Shown here: one piece after another, positions 18,601-25,745 of the stretch
How the letters are laid out: each line of letters begins with the position of its first letter
Numbering within the stretch: position 1 is the stretch's first letter
Assembly: GCA_031552405.1 (NCBI GenBank)
Contig: JAVBMN010000018.1
Coordinates: forward strand, 144,350-208,349
Length of the DNA stretch: 64,000 nt
Direction of reading: 5' to 3'
Origin: UBA1794 sp031552405
GTDB taxonomy: Bacteria > Bacteroidota > Bacteroidia > Bacteroidales > Bacteroidaceae
The notes under the pieces: model-generated
Databases searched by the model: none
Told to the model about the DNA's origin: nothing
Seen by the model: the letters and a program-made list of their open reading frames with translations, nothing else
Position numbers and translations under genes: made by a program

Positions 18601-18750
18601 GGCTGCGCCTGTGGGGGTAGCTGAAAGCTGCCCGGAGATGCTCCCCGGCATGACTTCTTGTGCGGCTATATGGGAAGAAAGGATAAAGAATATCGCATAG
18701 AACAGAGATATGATTCGTGTTCTCTGTAGTTGTGGTTTTAGAAGTGTCAT
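12637..18750 (-). CDS. RHS/YD-repeat protein with SpvB-like N-terminus and zincin-like C-terminal tip
   Basis: 2037 residues. Signal peptide (cleavage near HIAAQ), then an SpvB/TcaC-like domain (SLVYNSQSGKGLVGWGWNLA), calcium-type FG-GAP repeats (DSDGDGYMEI, GDLNGDGLTDII, DFNQDGLMDIV), a long array of YD repeats (roughly residues 950-1650) and the RHS core end DPYIQDPTNWLNHNRYAYCL ... NPLKYVDPDGE. After the core a variable tip of about 280 residues carries MHEYGHTIQSR (HEYGH at 1958-1962), a zinc-binding HExxH, with Glu2005 in WTEIWANKYA as a possible third ligand. RHS shells enclose and release such tips; the tip is probably a metallopeptidase toxin. Operon partners are a YD-motif protein upstream and a lipoprotein plus a barstar protein downstream. 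Confidence 0.93.
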   Translation of the reverse strand: MTLLKPQLQRTRIISLFYAIFFILSSHIAAQEVMPGSISGQLSATPTGAATYTIPIECPKGVGMEPSLSLVYNSQSGKGLVGWGWNLAGLSCVLRSPKIAYHDGTNASITWTKNDPLSLNGQRLIKVAAGADTVAYRLENDPTTLVCAYGADSWGPTYLKAFTRDGLTMTYGSASAPSSYASAYSIANTQASPVKMGWNLVEVVDGNGNFMKIDYILSSGGYVGNVVSKITYGGNKRLGTTGNLVVSFDYELRPDEIRGYVAGKETLLQLRLKSIKTLVNNNEQKKYQLTYSSLPGDIMNTSSLVSVDLYNRGVKLVNPTTFTYGTKTISSEIVVDIDSLRFNSGNHKKRQNLFTIDSDGDGYMEIADCYERTDLGQSVLDVRRYEGGAWKKVQSIPIGVHDWWPEDSKEEEPNYIFGDFNGNSTTDYVYISHQGKISEGNTHRDIGIKITDGNGTSLYNNASFFSAKKPPFFSTGQLNGEPFTALFHILREYDRIAPTLYHYHYGALKGQGGALSGTGSQYFATPCEITGMKLVNFGGASNRDDLWLTLADGTNRIITNNLGIENWFSGNAAKTYSPGLNITKDDYCQFGDLNGDGLTDIIFRKDNAWKVAYNKGDYTFNVQTLGFIVNMKTVLRTPNEVKYKERDVLHLIDFNQDGLMDIVSGDEQLDYIIGIDKNGKQIYRYYFYRTSWVFYQNTGSSFQQVYSSISAFPAGASSFGDFFGNGRVCWTNARLSMTGTRSDTTLVIRDLNLAPNQNLMLSVTNPVSGTTNLEYKPYFNCNLTLSDPSPSYKVNSLNDYFNIGCIPIKSSLFRVFSGSNDGNTAISYKYGSPVVNWKYRGFMGFRYFEKKDVKTRFTELTEQYFPYSGRSYYIMQPYAKTVYVGNNRSDSIVSREQYDYNIVTYPGKRVSTQLKSLIHSEYLAGGKSYTQYYDSLDTFNNPITVRTVGALQSERHDFKYGKHGAWCVNKVTEDKATFSCSTDNTSLVRTSLFTYNPLGNLTESKMDNGDVNMKTTRYPDLDYDKYGHPLKIVESARYGSRTTKLAYTSCGRFIASQTNPLNETVTYVWDEDKGLLKNTTDRMGTTTYSHHYTFDLITSIKYPNAVTETQALEWSPYSDGTRYYTVQTLPDKPGRQFWTYYDKYGRELRSSTHNRSSSSSRQTDAAVTSTRYTPEGRIAEHLAPGQNEVEITTHKYTYDGYGRIIKDVTPEGDFTVSYGSNYKIETTPTSTIRTEWNSDGLVAKTTTNGKSVQFVYTAASRLKSSTPDNGGTVSMEYDLQGNRSKLVDPDAGTTWFQYDGWGQLLSQRQQVHKSGGETATYYSYTNEGLLEYKTCGNEPTHFYEYDRYNRLKKIDTYDVHSRSWEYNIYDQVTKVTDQVKGKTFVARKEYDTYGRLKKDIYPSGYYVNYNYDINNHLTSVTDTLNRVIWEQVNAYRNGLIQKEKKNGVITEYLYTPSNQVTDIKAPGIVDMRYTYYPNGNVKTFADELTNQKDTYTYDNLDRLVSWKDANNYPFDNIEYSTSGVNRISWMYDYIGWSSTLTYNSATSNKVSSAISRNGAQDITYTEFKKVKTLQKTGTTESFNIDYGVDDQRVFMHIQTRDNIDRYYLDNYEEEYTAGTVSRIHYIYGGNGLAAVYKETGNNKKLYSAYTDRQGSLMALAEGSVLRQRYSYTPFGARRNPVNWMEPDANAPYIVSRGYTMHEHLDLFDLINMNGRVYEPSTGLFLSPDPYIQDPTNWLNHNRYAYCLNNPLKYVDPDGEFWWTVPAITAALFAIGNTTAHAIRGDIKNIGDGLKYFGQGAIAGAALGLTMQYAPCIPVIGGVVDAAMTGYLYAQAATTLVGVAAGLVTGRIDNSLEIFLGNFYLDENSFGNGIIKGYSRHTWEMVQTFAGHLFSHIKNATHDGVRVDYLGGATFVTHENANVNTGKGVTLGSFVNIDIPGKIEGNFDDYAITDPLFMHEYGHTIQSRIWGPAYIAPAALSAFSAAGSEVPISGSDNYPHDVYWTEIWANKYAAGYFKTHYNVNWDFARYPLKTTRRR

Positions 18751-18755
18751 GTTGC

Positions 18756-19181
18756 TTAGTTTTTGATGATTTTATAGAAGGATTTATTTTCTCCCTGCAT
18801 AAAGTTTATCAGATAGTATCCCGAGGGGTAAGAGGAGAGGTCTATTGTTACAGATACATTGCCGGTGGCTTCCAGCGTTTTAAGAACTTTACCATTTTCA
18901 TCGTATATCCAGATAGAGGCTGTTGCATCTTCTTCTCCGTTGGTAATGGAAAGGGTTACTTCCCCATCTGTGGGGTTAGGGAAAGCTGTCACATCACATG
19001 TTTTTAGCGAACTGCTTATTTTCTGTTCTTCCTCCTGGTTAAGTGGCGAGCGTTGACTCATATAGATTACTCTTCGGGCAATGCGATTCCCTGCGTTATC
19101 ATATTCATAGGAGAAGCGTTGCTGGGCCACACATAAGACTGTACAGAAGAAAAAGCACAGGGTAGGTAGAATGGTTTTCAT
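18756..19181 (-). CDS. Small secreted protein with one YD motif and a C-terminal sorting-type beta domain
   Basis: 141 residues from ATG 19181 (an upstream in-frame start at 19256 would place the promoter inside the gene). Signal peptide ends at CVAQ. The mature protein begins FSYEYDNAGNRIARRVIYM, a single RHS-type YD motif, then a short linker and a C-terminal beta domain (AFPNPTDGEVTLSI ... YPSGYYLINFMQGE) of the type A sorting family. It stops five bases before the RHS gene starts, so both share one transcript. The YD motif suggests it docks on or caps the RHS shell, or is a remnant of an older RHS gene. Confidence 0.78.
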   Translation of the reverse strand: MKTILPTLCFFFCTVLCVAQQRFSYEYDNAGNRIARRVIYMSQRSPLNQEEEQKISSSLKTCDVTAFPNPTDGEVTLSITNGEEDATASIWIYDENGKVLKTLEATGNVSVTIDLSSYPSGYYLINFMQGENKSFYKIIKN

Positions 19182-19213
19182 TTGCTGTTTTGTTATTGTT
19201 AATACTGTGTTTG

Positions 19214-19221
19214 CAAATATA
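19214..19221 (-). promoter_or_regulatory. -7 box (TATATTTG) of the RHS operon
   Basis: TATATTTG on the minus strand fits TAnnTTTG, 33 bases before the ATG at 19181. It would drive all four genes of the RHS operon. A GTTTC-atatt-GAAAC inverted repeat lies just upstream and may be an operator. Confidence 0.65.
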
Positions 19222-19322
19222 AACAGAAGTTTCAATATGAAACAGTTTTTATGCAAAATATTTTAAAGTGCCTGCTAGTGATAATATCGTATGGGGATGC
19301 GTCACATCCCATATGACTTCAA

Positions 19323-19563
19323 ACCCTCCACGTTCCACTGACATCTGAAACCCTTTACCATAAAGGGTTTCTCGGTGGAACGTTGTTTTTTCACTTTAGA
19401 AATTTGCCTCCGAAAACTGATGCGCATGAATTGTTCAACTCGGGGGCACTAGTTGAGAGATTGGTGCCTACCAGATGGTTGCCTCGTGCGCATGAAATCT
19501 GGTGCGCTGCAGTTGCTTAAAGCCAGGCCTGAGATTTGAAAACACAGGCCTGGCTTTAAGCAA
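19323..19563. repeat. Mosaic intergenic repeat, copy A
   Basis: This non-coding region (gene-free from 19182 to 19771) holds three modules also present near 30.7 and 58.2 kb. Module 1: ACCCTCCACGTTCCAC (19323-19338) with a downstream inverted half ending GGTGGAACG. Module 3: degenerate TGCGCA/GGTGC motifs at 19420-19510. Module 2: a perfect 19-bp inverted repeat, TTGCTTAAAGCCAGGCCTG (19513-19531) and its complement (19545-19563), loop 13 bases. No reading frame here looks real. The rest to 19771 carries further GTGGA-rich sequence but nothing else recognised. Confidence 0.75.
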
Positions 19564-19771
19564 ACTCAGCGCTGTGTTTTGATCTCTTTTCATAGGTTCC
19601 ACTAGCCCCTTTGAAAGCTCTTGTGGAGGCAGTTACAATAGGTATCTCCAGGATAGTGGAAGGTGGAGGGGTATGAATAGAAAGCAGAATTGATGTACTG
19701 AAAATAATACGGCTGCTTCCACTCGAAAAGAGGGAAACAGCCGTATTGCTATTTAGAATCAACGGTAGGTA

Positions 19772-22700
19772 TTAATCCAATACCTTGATGGTGTATCCGT
19801 ACTGGTAGTCGGTATCGCGGAAACGATACTTGTCCAGCGGGCGGGCGCCCCAGGAGTGGAGTCCGCCTACGCCGCGTTGGAAGAGGTCTACGCAGAGGAT
19901 TACTTCCCAGCGTGGGCTCACGTCGGAGGCATGCTGTTGCTTCTTGGTGGTACCGGGGTCAAGGTCTTCGGGGCGGTTGTTTGTAGCACTTACCGAGAGG
20001 GGTTGCAGGCCGGAGATCATAATGCCGCGGCCTTCATCGTTCTTCAGGGTGAGCCAACGCACGTCGGTCTTGTTACCGGTTTCCTGCGGGCGGTAGTAGG
20101 GGAATGCCTGCTCGCTTACTTTGCCTTCCCAGATACCTACGAAGGTGTCGTCGTTACGATCCACGTAATTCTCGTGCGGGCCACGGCCGTACCATGTAAA
20201 GTTGCTATAAGAACCGGGCAAGGTCATGATCATACCGAAGCGCATAATCTCGGGAAGGTCTTTGCTGAGGGCTTGGTAGTGAGCCGATACGGTGAGGCTT
20301 CCGTCCTTGTTTACGGTGTAGGTCAGGTCTACCTTGGCTTCGATGCCGCGTAGCTTGGCTTCGTAATCGAAGGAGATGGTGCCGTCTTTCTCGGTGTATC
20401 CTTTATAAGTCATAATGGGGTTGCGTGCAGCTCCTTCCCAGAGGCGCATGGTGGTTTGGTCGCCGGAACCGAAGTCATTGTCATTCGGGGCACGCCAGAA
20501 GTTGAGCGAAGGCATGGAGCGGAGTACGCCGCCACGGTCCCTATAATTCATGGAGAAGCTTGCGCCACGGCCTCCACCGCGGTTTCCACCGCCTGCGGCC
20601 TCGGCAGCTCCTGCACCTACGGTTTGCTCACCAGCTGTGGTGGGGCGGGGAGGTGCAGGGGCGCCTGTGGTGGCGGTATAGGTCACATCACCCACTTTTA
20701 CTGTGATTCTGGCATCGTTTTTCTCGATATCAAGCGTGGCATTGCCCTGGGGCTTGGCAGCAAAGTAATTGTTGGCGGGGAAGGCTATTTCGCTCTTTGC
20801 GCATTCGAAACTTGCGGGGATAAACTGGTCGCCCACTTTGGTGTACACAAATACGTTCAGGAAATATTCGGTGCCGGTGCCGGGGTTCATGGCGGGCAGG
20901 TTGATCTTGATGTTCTTCTTGGAGGCGGCGGGGATGGTGGCATCGAATGTGCCCTCTCCGGCTTTCTCGCCGTTCTTAAGGAGTACCCACTTGAAGCTGT
21001 AGTTCTTGGGGGTTACATCGGTAAATACGAAATCGTTGACAAGGGTCAGCTCTCCGCTGGCGGGGTTGGCGGATTCCGCCCAGATATTCTGGTATACCTG
21101 CTTCACAATGTAGGTGTGAGGCACATAATTCTGATCGGGGCTGATGATGCCGTCCATACAGAAGTTGTCGCTGTTCATCTTCATGTAGCTGCCCAAGTCG
21201 CCGCCGTAGGCCCAGTAGGAACGGCCCTGCTCATCTTTCGCGGGATAGCCGTGGTTGTACCATTCCCAGATGAAACCGCCCTGCATGTGCTTGCTGCTGC
21301 GCATTACATCCCAGTATTCCTGCATGTTACCCATGCTGTTACCCATGGCATGAGCGTATTCGCACATGATGTAGGGGCGGGTAGCTTCTGCTGCCGCATC
21401 GCGTACCATCGATTCGTAGCTGGGGTACATAGGGAAGCTGACATCCGAGTTGGCAGCCCGGTAGGCGGGCTCGTATACGGTGGGGCGACTGGTATCGCGT
21501 TTCTTGGCCCATTCGTAGTTTACGGTGAAGGCTTCGCCATTACCGGATTCATTACCGAGCGACCACATGATAACCGACGGATGGTTCTTGTCTCTTTCCA
21601 CTACGCTAATGATGCGGTCAATGTGTGCCTGACGCCATTCGGGCAGGTTGGAGATGGAACGGGGACCCAGGTCACGTATACCGTGCGATTCCAGGTTGGC
21701 CTCGTCGATCAGGTAAATACCGTATTCGTCGCACAGCTTGTACCACAGCGGTTTCTGCGGGTAGTGCGAGGTGCGTACAGCGTTGATGTTCAGCTCCTTC
21801 ATAAGCTGTATGTTGCGCATCATTTCTTTGAGGGTTACTACCTCGCCGGTGTTGCAGTTGAATTCGTGCAGGTTTACACCCTTGAACCATACCTTCTTAC
21901 CGTTTACAAAGACCTGTGCATCCTTGATTTCCACTTTGCGGAAGCCGATGCGGTGCGAGGTGGTTTCTACTACCGCGCCTTTGTCGTCCTTCAGGGTGAG
22001 GAGCATGGTGTAGAGGTTGGGGGTTTCGGCCGTCCATTTCAGGGGCGAGGATACGGTGCCTGCTACGGATACCTCAGCGGTGTTTCCAGCGGGGATCTGC
22101 GCCTTTTTGGTCTGGCTCCATACCTTCTTTCCGTTCTTATCCAAGAGCTCTACGGTGAGGCTTTGTGCTTTTGCAGAACCGTCATAATTCTTCAGTACTA
22201 CCTCGGCAGAGAAGACTCCGTTGCGGTAGTTCTTGTCCAGATCGGCATGCGAGAAATAGTCGTAGATGCGTGTCTGTGCAGTGCTGTACAAGTACACATC
22301 GCGGTTGATGCCTCCCAGACGCCAGTGGTCCTGATCCTCCAGATACGATCCGTCACCGTATTTATATACGCGGCATGCCAGCAAGTTCTTTCCGGGACGG
22401 ATGTAGGGAGTGATATCGAATTCGGCGGGGCACTTGGCATTCTCGGTATATCCTACCTTCTGGCCGTTTACCCATACGTACATGGCGGTAGTACCTCCTT
22501 CGAAGTGGATGAAGGTGCGGCGGCCGTTCCAGTCTGCGGGAACTGTAAATTCCTGGCGGTACGAGCCTGTGGGGGTGTCATCGAATTCTACATCCAAGTG
22601 CGAGGAGCCCCGGAATCCGAAGTTACTGGCCACATATACGGGGATGCCGTATCCGTTGAACTCCCAGCTGCCGGGCACGGGCATATCCACCCACTTACCG

Positions 22701-22975
22701 GCATCGAAATCCTCACGATAGAAATTATCAGGTGCCTCACTGGCTTTGGCCACCCAGTTGAACTTCCACGTTCCGCTAAGCGAACGGAAATAGGGTGATG
22801 CGGAATACTCGTCCGTTAGTGCCAGTTTCTCAGAAGGATAGGGTAGGGAGGTGGCTCTGGCCGGTTCCTTGTTAACAGCGAAGATCTCCGGATTTCGCCA
22901 TTCGGGCTTATCCGTCTGAGCCGAAACGGTCAGGCCGAACAGCGCAACCGCCAGTAATGAAAAGCTTTTCTTCAT
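19772..22975 (-). CDS. GH2 beta-galactosidase, secreted, with Gly/Pro-rich insert
   Basis: 1067 residues with a signal peptide (cleavage near VSAQ, residue 20). Domain order is LacZ-like: jelly-roll (about 50-230), Ig-like (235-345), TIM barrel (350-640) with INAVRTSHYPQ, acid/base Glu476 in WSLGNESGNG and nucleophile Glu539 in IMCEYAHAMGNSMGN, a further Ig-like domain, and the C-terminal beta-galactosidase small-chain domain (from about 745) with FWRAPNDND and WYGRGPHENY. A low-complexity Pro/Gly/Ala insert lies at residues ~771-806, inside the small-chain domain. It should release terminal beta-galactose from glycans in the periplasm or outside. It is monocistronic by position. Confidence 0.95.
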   Translation of the reverse strand: MKKSFSLLAVALFGLTVSAQTDKPEWRNPEIFAVNKEPARATSLPYPSEKLALTDEYSASPYFRSLSGTWKFNWVAKASEAPDNFYREDFDAGKWVDMPVPGSWEFNGYGIPVYVASNFGFRGSSHLDVEFDDTPTGSYRQEFTVPADWNGRRTFIHFEGGTTAMYVWVNGQKVGYTENAKCPAEFDITPYIRPGKNLLACRVYKYGDGSYLEDQDHWRLGGINRDVYLYSTAQTRIYDYFSHADLDKNYRNGVFSAEVVLKNYDGSAKAQSLTVELLDKNGKKVWSQTKKAQIPAGNTAEVSVAGTVSSPLKWTAETPNLYTMLLTLKDDKGAVVETTSHRIGFRKVEIKDAQVFVNGKKVWFKGVNLHEFNCNTGEVVTLKEMMRNIQLMKELNINAVRTSHYPQKPLWYKLCDEYGIYLIDEANLESHGIRDLGPRSISNLPEWRQAHIDRIISVVERDKNHPSVIMWSLGNESGNGEAFTVNYEWAKKRDTSRPTVYEPAYRAANSDVSFPMYPSYESMVRDAAAEATRPYIMCEYAHAMGNSMGNMQEYWDVMRSSKHMQGGFIWEWYNHGYPAKDEQGRSYWAYGGDLGSYMKMNSDNFCMDGIISPDQNYVPHTYIVKQVYQNIWAESANPASGELTLVNDFVFTDVTPKNYSFKWVLLKNGEKAGEGTFDATIPAASKKNIKINLPAMNPGTGTEYFLNVFVYTKVGDQFIPASFECAKSEIAFPANNYFAAKPQGNATLDIEKNDARITVKVGDVTYTATTGAPAPPRPTTAGEQTVGAGAAEAAGGGNRGGGRGASFSMNYRDRGGVLRSMPSLNFWRAPNDNDFGSGDQTTMRLWEGAARNPIMTYKGYTEKDGTISFDYEAKLRGIEAKVDLTYTVNKDGSLTVSAHYQALSKDLPEIMRFGMIMTLPGSYSNFTWYGRGPHENYVDRNDDTFVGIWEGKVSEQAFPYYRPQETGNKTDVRWLTLKNDEGRGIMISGLQPLSVSATNNRPEDLDPGTTKKQQHASDVSPRWEVILCVDLFQRGVGGLHSWGARPLDKYRFRDTDYQYGYTIKVLD

Positions 22976-23032
22976 ACGATGAATGTTTTTTATTTGGTTT
23001 TAATAGGTAATGACAAGGAGGTCAATATTTTG

Positions 23033-23063
23033 CAAAGATAACCAAAGATATTTATTCTCCAAG
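23033..23063 (-). promoter_or_regulatory. Promoter of the GH2 gene
   Basis: On the minus strand CTTG (23060-23063), a 19-base spacer and TATCTTTG (23033-23040) match the Bacteroides TTTG-N19-TAnnTTTG promoter with one mismatch. A second TATCTTTG lies ten bases upstream (23043-23050). Confidence 0.65.
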
Positions 23064-23196
23064 CAGAATAAATAATAGAAAACAATAGTAAAGATAATAG
23101 GTTCTTTGCAACTGTTTTTGTTTTTTTGTAAAATATTCCATAGCGAATTCGACCGGAAGTCCGTTTCCGCGTATCACGAGTAAACAGCTAAGAATC

Positions 23197-23757
23197 ATGA
23201 TAGATCAAGAGGAGGTACAAATACTGATCCAACGGAGTCAATGCCAGGACACGGTTGCTTTTGCCCAACTGGTTTCCAGCTACCAGATGCTGGTGTATCG
23301 AGTGGCCTTCCGGATGCTGTGCGATGAGGAAGAAGCCAAGGACGTGGTGCAGGACACGTTTGTTAAGGTATGGCTCTCGCTTAAAAGCTACAACCCGTCG
23401 TTCCGGTTTTCTACCTGGGTCTATAAGATTACCTGCAACATCTGTTATGACCGGCTGCGTGCGAAACAAAAAGCCGGATTCAACCGTGAACTCACTGATA
23501 GTGATTTGCACATCGCCTCCGAGGAAGATATTGAATCAGAGGTGGCCAATAAGGAACTGGGAGAACTCATCCTGCGCTTTACCAACGAACTGACACCCAA
23601 GCAAAAGCTGGTATTCGTATTGCGGGAGATCGAAGGAAGGGAAATCTCAGAGATCGAACTCATTACCGGACTGTCGCCAGAAAAGATCAAGAGCAATCTG
23701 TATCTGGCCCGCAAACACATCCGGGAGAAAATCAATAAAATAAATGCGAACTTATGA
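23197..23757 (+). CDS. ECF-type RNA polymerase sigma factor (locus 1)
   Basis: 186 residues with the two ECF domains: region 2 (about 20-90: YQMLVYRVAFRML, DEEEAKDVVQDTFVKVW, FSTWVYKITCNICYDRLR) and region 4 (about 125-180: LTPKQKLVFVLREIEGREIS ... SPEKIKSNLYLARKHIREK). It should direct RNA polymerase to a small regulon under control of an anti-sigma factor. The stop overlaps the ATG of the next gene, a membrane protein that is the likely anti-sigma factor. No consensus autoregulatory promoter was identified upstream. Confidence 0.92.
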   Translation: MIDQEEVQILIQRSQCQDTVAFAQLVSSYQMLVYRVAFRMLCDEEEAKDVVQDTFVKVWLSLKSYNPSFRFSTWVYKITCNICYDRLRAKQKAGFNRELTDSDLHIASEEDIESEVANKELGELILRFTNELTPKQKLVFVLREIEGREISEIELITGLSPEKIKSNLYLARKHIREKINKINANL

Positions 23758-24161
23758 AACAGGAAGATAAGCAATACGAGGAATGGCTGACCACCCTCCG
23801 AAACACCTCGCCCGTGCTTCAGCAGCCGGAGGAGCTGACCGATGCCATTATGGGCAGGATTCATTCTTTGCCGAAAAAGAACAAATGGTACTTGTTGTGG
23901 GGAAGCTGGATCTCCGGAGTAGCAGCCATATTCTTACTCTTATTTCTTGCATGGGAAACTGAATTTCCGCCCTTACCGGGAATGGCAAATCAGGACAAAC
24001 CACCCATGGTGAGGCACCCGAATGAGCCGTCGGGATTACTTTCCCATACTGCAGACTATAATCTGACAAAGAAATCTCCGCAACTCTTCCGCCAACGACA
24101 GGAAGAGAATCTAAGAAGAATGGATGTGATAAAAAAGCAATTTGAATCAACCCTTAAATAA
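23754..24161 (+). CDS. Probable anti-sigma factor, single membrane span
   Basis: 135 residues. The ATG overlaps the sigma-factor stop codon (ATGA), so synthesis is coupled. A cytoplasmic N-terminus of about 42 residues (WLTTLRNTSPVLQQPEELTD) precedes one membrane helix (about 44-66: LLWGSWISGVAAIFLLLFLA) and a periplasmic charged tail. No zinc-binding HxxxCxxC motif was seen. Layout and context, not family recognition, make it the likely inhibitor of the sigma factor upstream. Confidence 0.65.
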   Translation: MKQEDKQYEEWLTTLRNTSPVLQQPEELTDAIMGRIHSLPKKNKWYLLWGSWISGVAAIFLLLFLAWETEFPPLPGMANQDKPPMVRHPNEPSGLLSHTADYNLTKKSPQLFRQRQEENLRRMDVIKKQFESTLK

Positions 24162-24169
24162 AAAACAGT

Positions 24170-25225
24170 ATGAAAAGGAATATCATATTAGGAATCATAG
24201 GTATAGGTTGCCTGTTGAGCGCCTGTACTTCGACCAACTTTCAGGTAGAAACGCATATAAATAAGGATGGAAGTGCCAGTCGGAAAGTCTATGCTTTGGC
24301 CGACTCAGTTTTCATGGCAGGGGATCTGTCACACAACCCCTTCCTGTTTCCCATAGATGCCTGGCAGGTAGAAAGGCAGGATTCGGGCTTCAAGTCCAAC
24401 TTCTTCCGGCTTGACAAGCAGCCCAATGTACGGATCAGCCGCGATGTATCCTCCATAGATCAATATTCGACCGGCGTGGAGAGCGAGAATCCGTTTGTGG
24501 CTCCCCAGGAATCGTTGCTAAAGAGATTCAGATGGTTTTATACCTATTATGCCTACACCGGAGTTTTCCGTGGAATTACTGACAAAGGACCAATTCCCAT
24601 TGGTACGTATCTGAACAAAGAGGAACAAGCCCTATGGTTTCAAGGCAACATGACACCCGCCAGGGGAATGAATGGCATGGAGCTCAAAGATGCATTGGAT
24701 GCCATCGGAGATCAATTCTGGGAATGGTACAGAAAAAGCACGTTCGAAATAAGCTACCAATCCCTATCGGAGGTAGCACAGGCCACACTGGATAAAACGC
24801 TGAACACCCGGATGGCTGCCGTCAAGGACTCAGTGTACACACGCTACAAAGAGAAGGAAGAATTCACCCCGAAAGAACTCTGCACATACCTTGACGAGTA
24901 TCTCCACACGAAGCATTTCAGTGCACTCTTTCTGAAAGAAGGAGAGCATATGGAAACACTGTTCAATGAAAAGTGTCGTGCGAAGGAATGGTTTGAATAT
25001 GCAGTAAGGTATCAGATGATCATGCCCGGCCGGTTACTGTCCACTAATAGTGCCACCCTTGAGGGAGATACGTTGACCTGGAAGATAGATGCATTCCGGC
25101 TAATGGCAGGCAACTATACACTCACGGCAGAGTCTCGCGTGTGTAACACTTGGGCTTTCATCGCCACCTTTTTACTACCGTTCGTAGCTATCGGCTGTTT
25201 CCTTATCCGCAAGTATAAGCGATGA
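24170..25225 (+). CDS. Envelope lipoprotein of the ECF operon, unknown function
   Basis: 351 residues. A lipoprotein signal peptide ends LLSAC (Cys19). The mature protein contains FQVETHINKDGSASRKVYAL, similar to the start of domains in other Bacteroides lipoproteins that begin with THINKDGS-type strands, then a mostly alpha-helical middle, and unusually a C-terminal membrane helix (TWAFIATFLLPFVAIGCFLI) followed by basic residues. It is nine bases after the anti-sigma gene, so it is probably a target or sensor of that regulon. It was not assigned to a named family. The combination of N-terminal lipid and C-terminal helix suggests it is held at the inner membrane at both ends. Confidence 0.65.
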   Translation: MKRNIILGIIGIGCLLSACTSTNFQVETHINKDGSASRKVYALADSVFMAGDLSHNPFLFPIDAWQVERQDSGFKSNFFRLDKQPNVRISRDVSSIDQYSTGVESENPFVAPQESLLKRFRWFYTYYAYTGVFRGITDKGPIPIGTYLNKEEQALWFQGNMTPARGMNGMELKDALDAIGDQFWEWYRKSTFEISYQSLSEVAQATLDKTLNTRMAAVKDSVYTRYKEKEEFTPKELCTYLDEYLHTKHFSALFLKEGEHMETLFNEKCRAKEWFEYAVRYQMIMPGRLLSTNSATLEGDTLTWKIDAFRLMAGNYTLTAESRVCNTWAFIATFLLPFVAIGCFLIRKYKR

Positions 25226-25338
25226 GATTTAGCGTGATGCATTAAAGAAAATGTATTCAGCAGGCGGAAGCGTATCGTATGTCTTATGGGAGATAAAGAG
25301 AGAGAAAGGAGGATAGAAGAAGTTGCTTTAATATAAAG

Positions 25339-25374
25339 GCTCCTCAAAAGTTAGGCACAGAACTTTTGAGGAGC
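25339..25374. terminator. Bidirectional hairpin terminator between ECF loci
   Basis: A perfect 14-bp stem: GCTCCTCAAAAGTT (25339-25352) and its complement (25361-25374), loop AGGCACAG. It lies between two convergent operons and has A/T-rich flanks on both sides. Confidence 0.85.
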
Positions 25375-25393
25375 ACTTTATATTGATACACTC

Positions 25394-25720
25394 TCACTCC
25401 ATATCCATCCGGGTAAGAGCAAAAGCCATTGTTCCCGCTATAATGACCCAACTAAAACAGCTTGCTATGGAGAAAGATAAAGGCCATTGTAATTTCGAGA
25501 TGGAAATCATCATCTCATTGATTTGAGCCGAAAGGAGTGTGAAATCCACTATAAGTACCGTAAGTATTACCCCTATAACTGTACATAAAGTGATTATCAA
25601 CAGAGGTAATACAGAGTTCCGTTTGGGCAACAGGTTCATCAATTCTTTGGAAAAACCATTATCTGGAATTTCTGATTTATTGGCCTTGAAAAGCCGGATA
25701 AGTTCTTTATCGTCACACAT
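25394..25720 (-). CDS. Two-helix membrane protein, putative anti-sigma factor (DUF5056-like)
   Basis: 108 residues. The N-terminal cytoplasmic part has DDKELIRLFKANKSEIPDNG followed by FSKELMNLLP, a pattern seen in DUF5056-type proteins encoded beside Bacteroides sigma factors. Two membrane helices follow (about 38-60 and 80-102). It lies 25 bases after the sigma-factor gene on the same strand and ends at a shared terminator. A role as regulator of that sigma factor is inferred from position. Confidence 0.65.
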   Translation of the reverse strand: MCDDKELIRLFKANKSEIPDNGFSKELMNLLPKRNSVLPLLIITLCTVIGVILTVLIVDFTLLSAQINEMMISISKLQWPLSFSIASCFSWVIIAGTMAFALTRMDME

Positions 25721-25745
25721 AATTCATCTTGTTATAATACAATCA

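Noticed and set aside
12637..18750. RHS gene as part of a type VI secretion locus
   Set aside because: No Hcp, VgrG, PAAR or sheath genes lie nearby; the protein has its own signal peptide, so export by the Sec route is more likely.
19241..19560. Possible CRISPR-like array
   Set aside because: The repeated pieces are few, of unequal length and spacing, and are inverted and not direct.
20456..22798. 780-residue open frame on the plus strand opposite the GH2 gene
   Set aside because: It is a shadow of a high-GC coding strand: no ribosome site or family likeness, and the minus-strand protein has intact GH2 motifs along the whole length.
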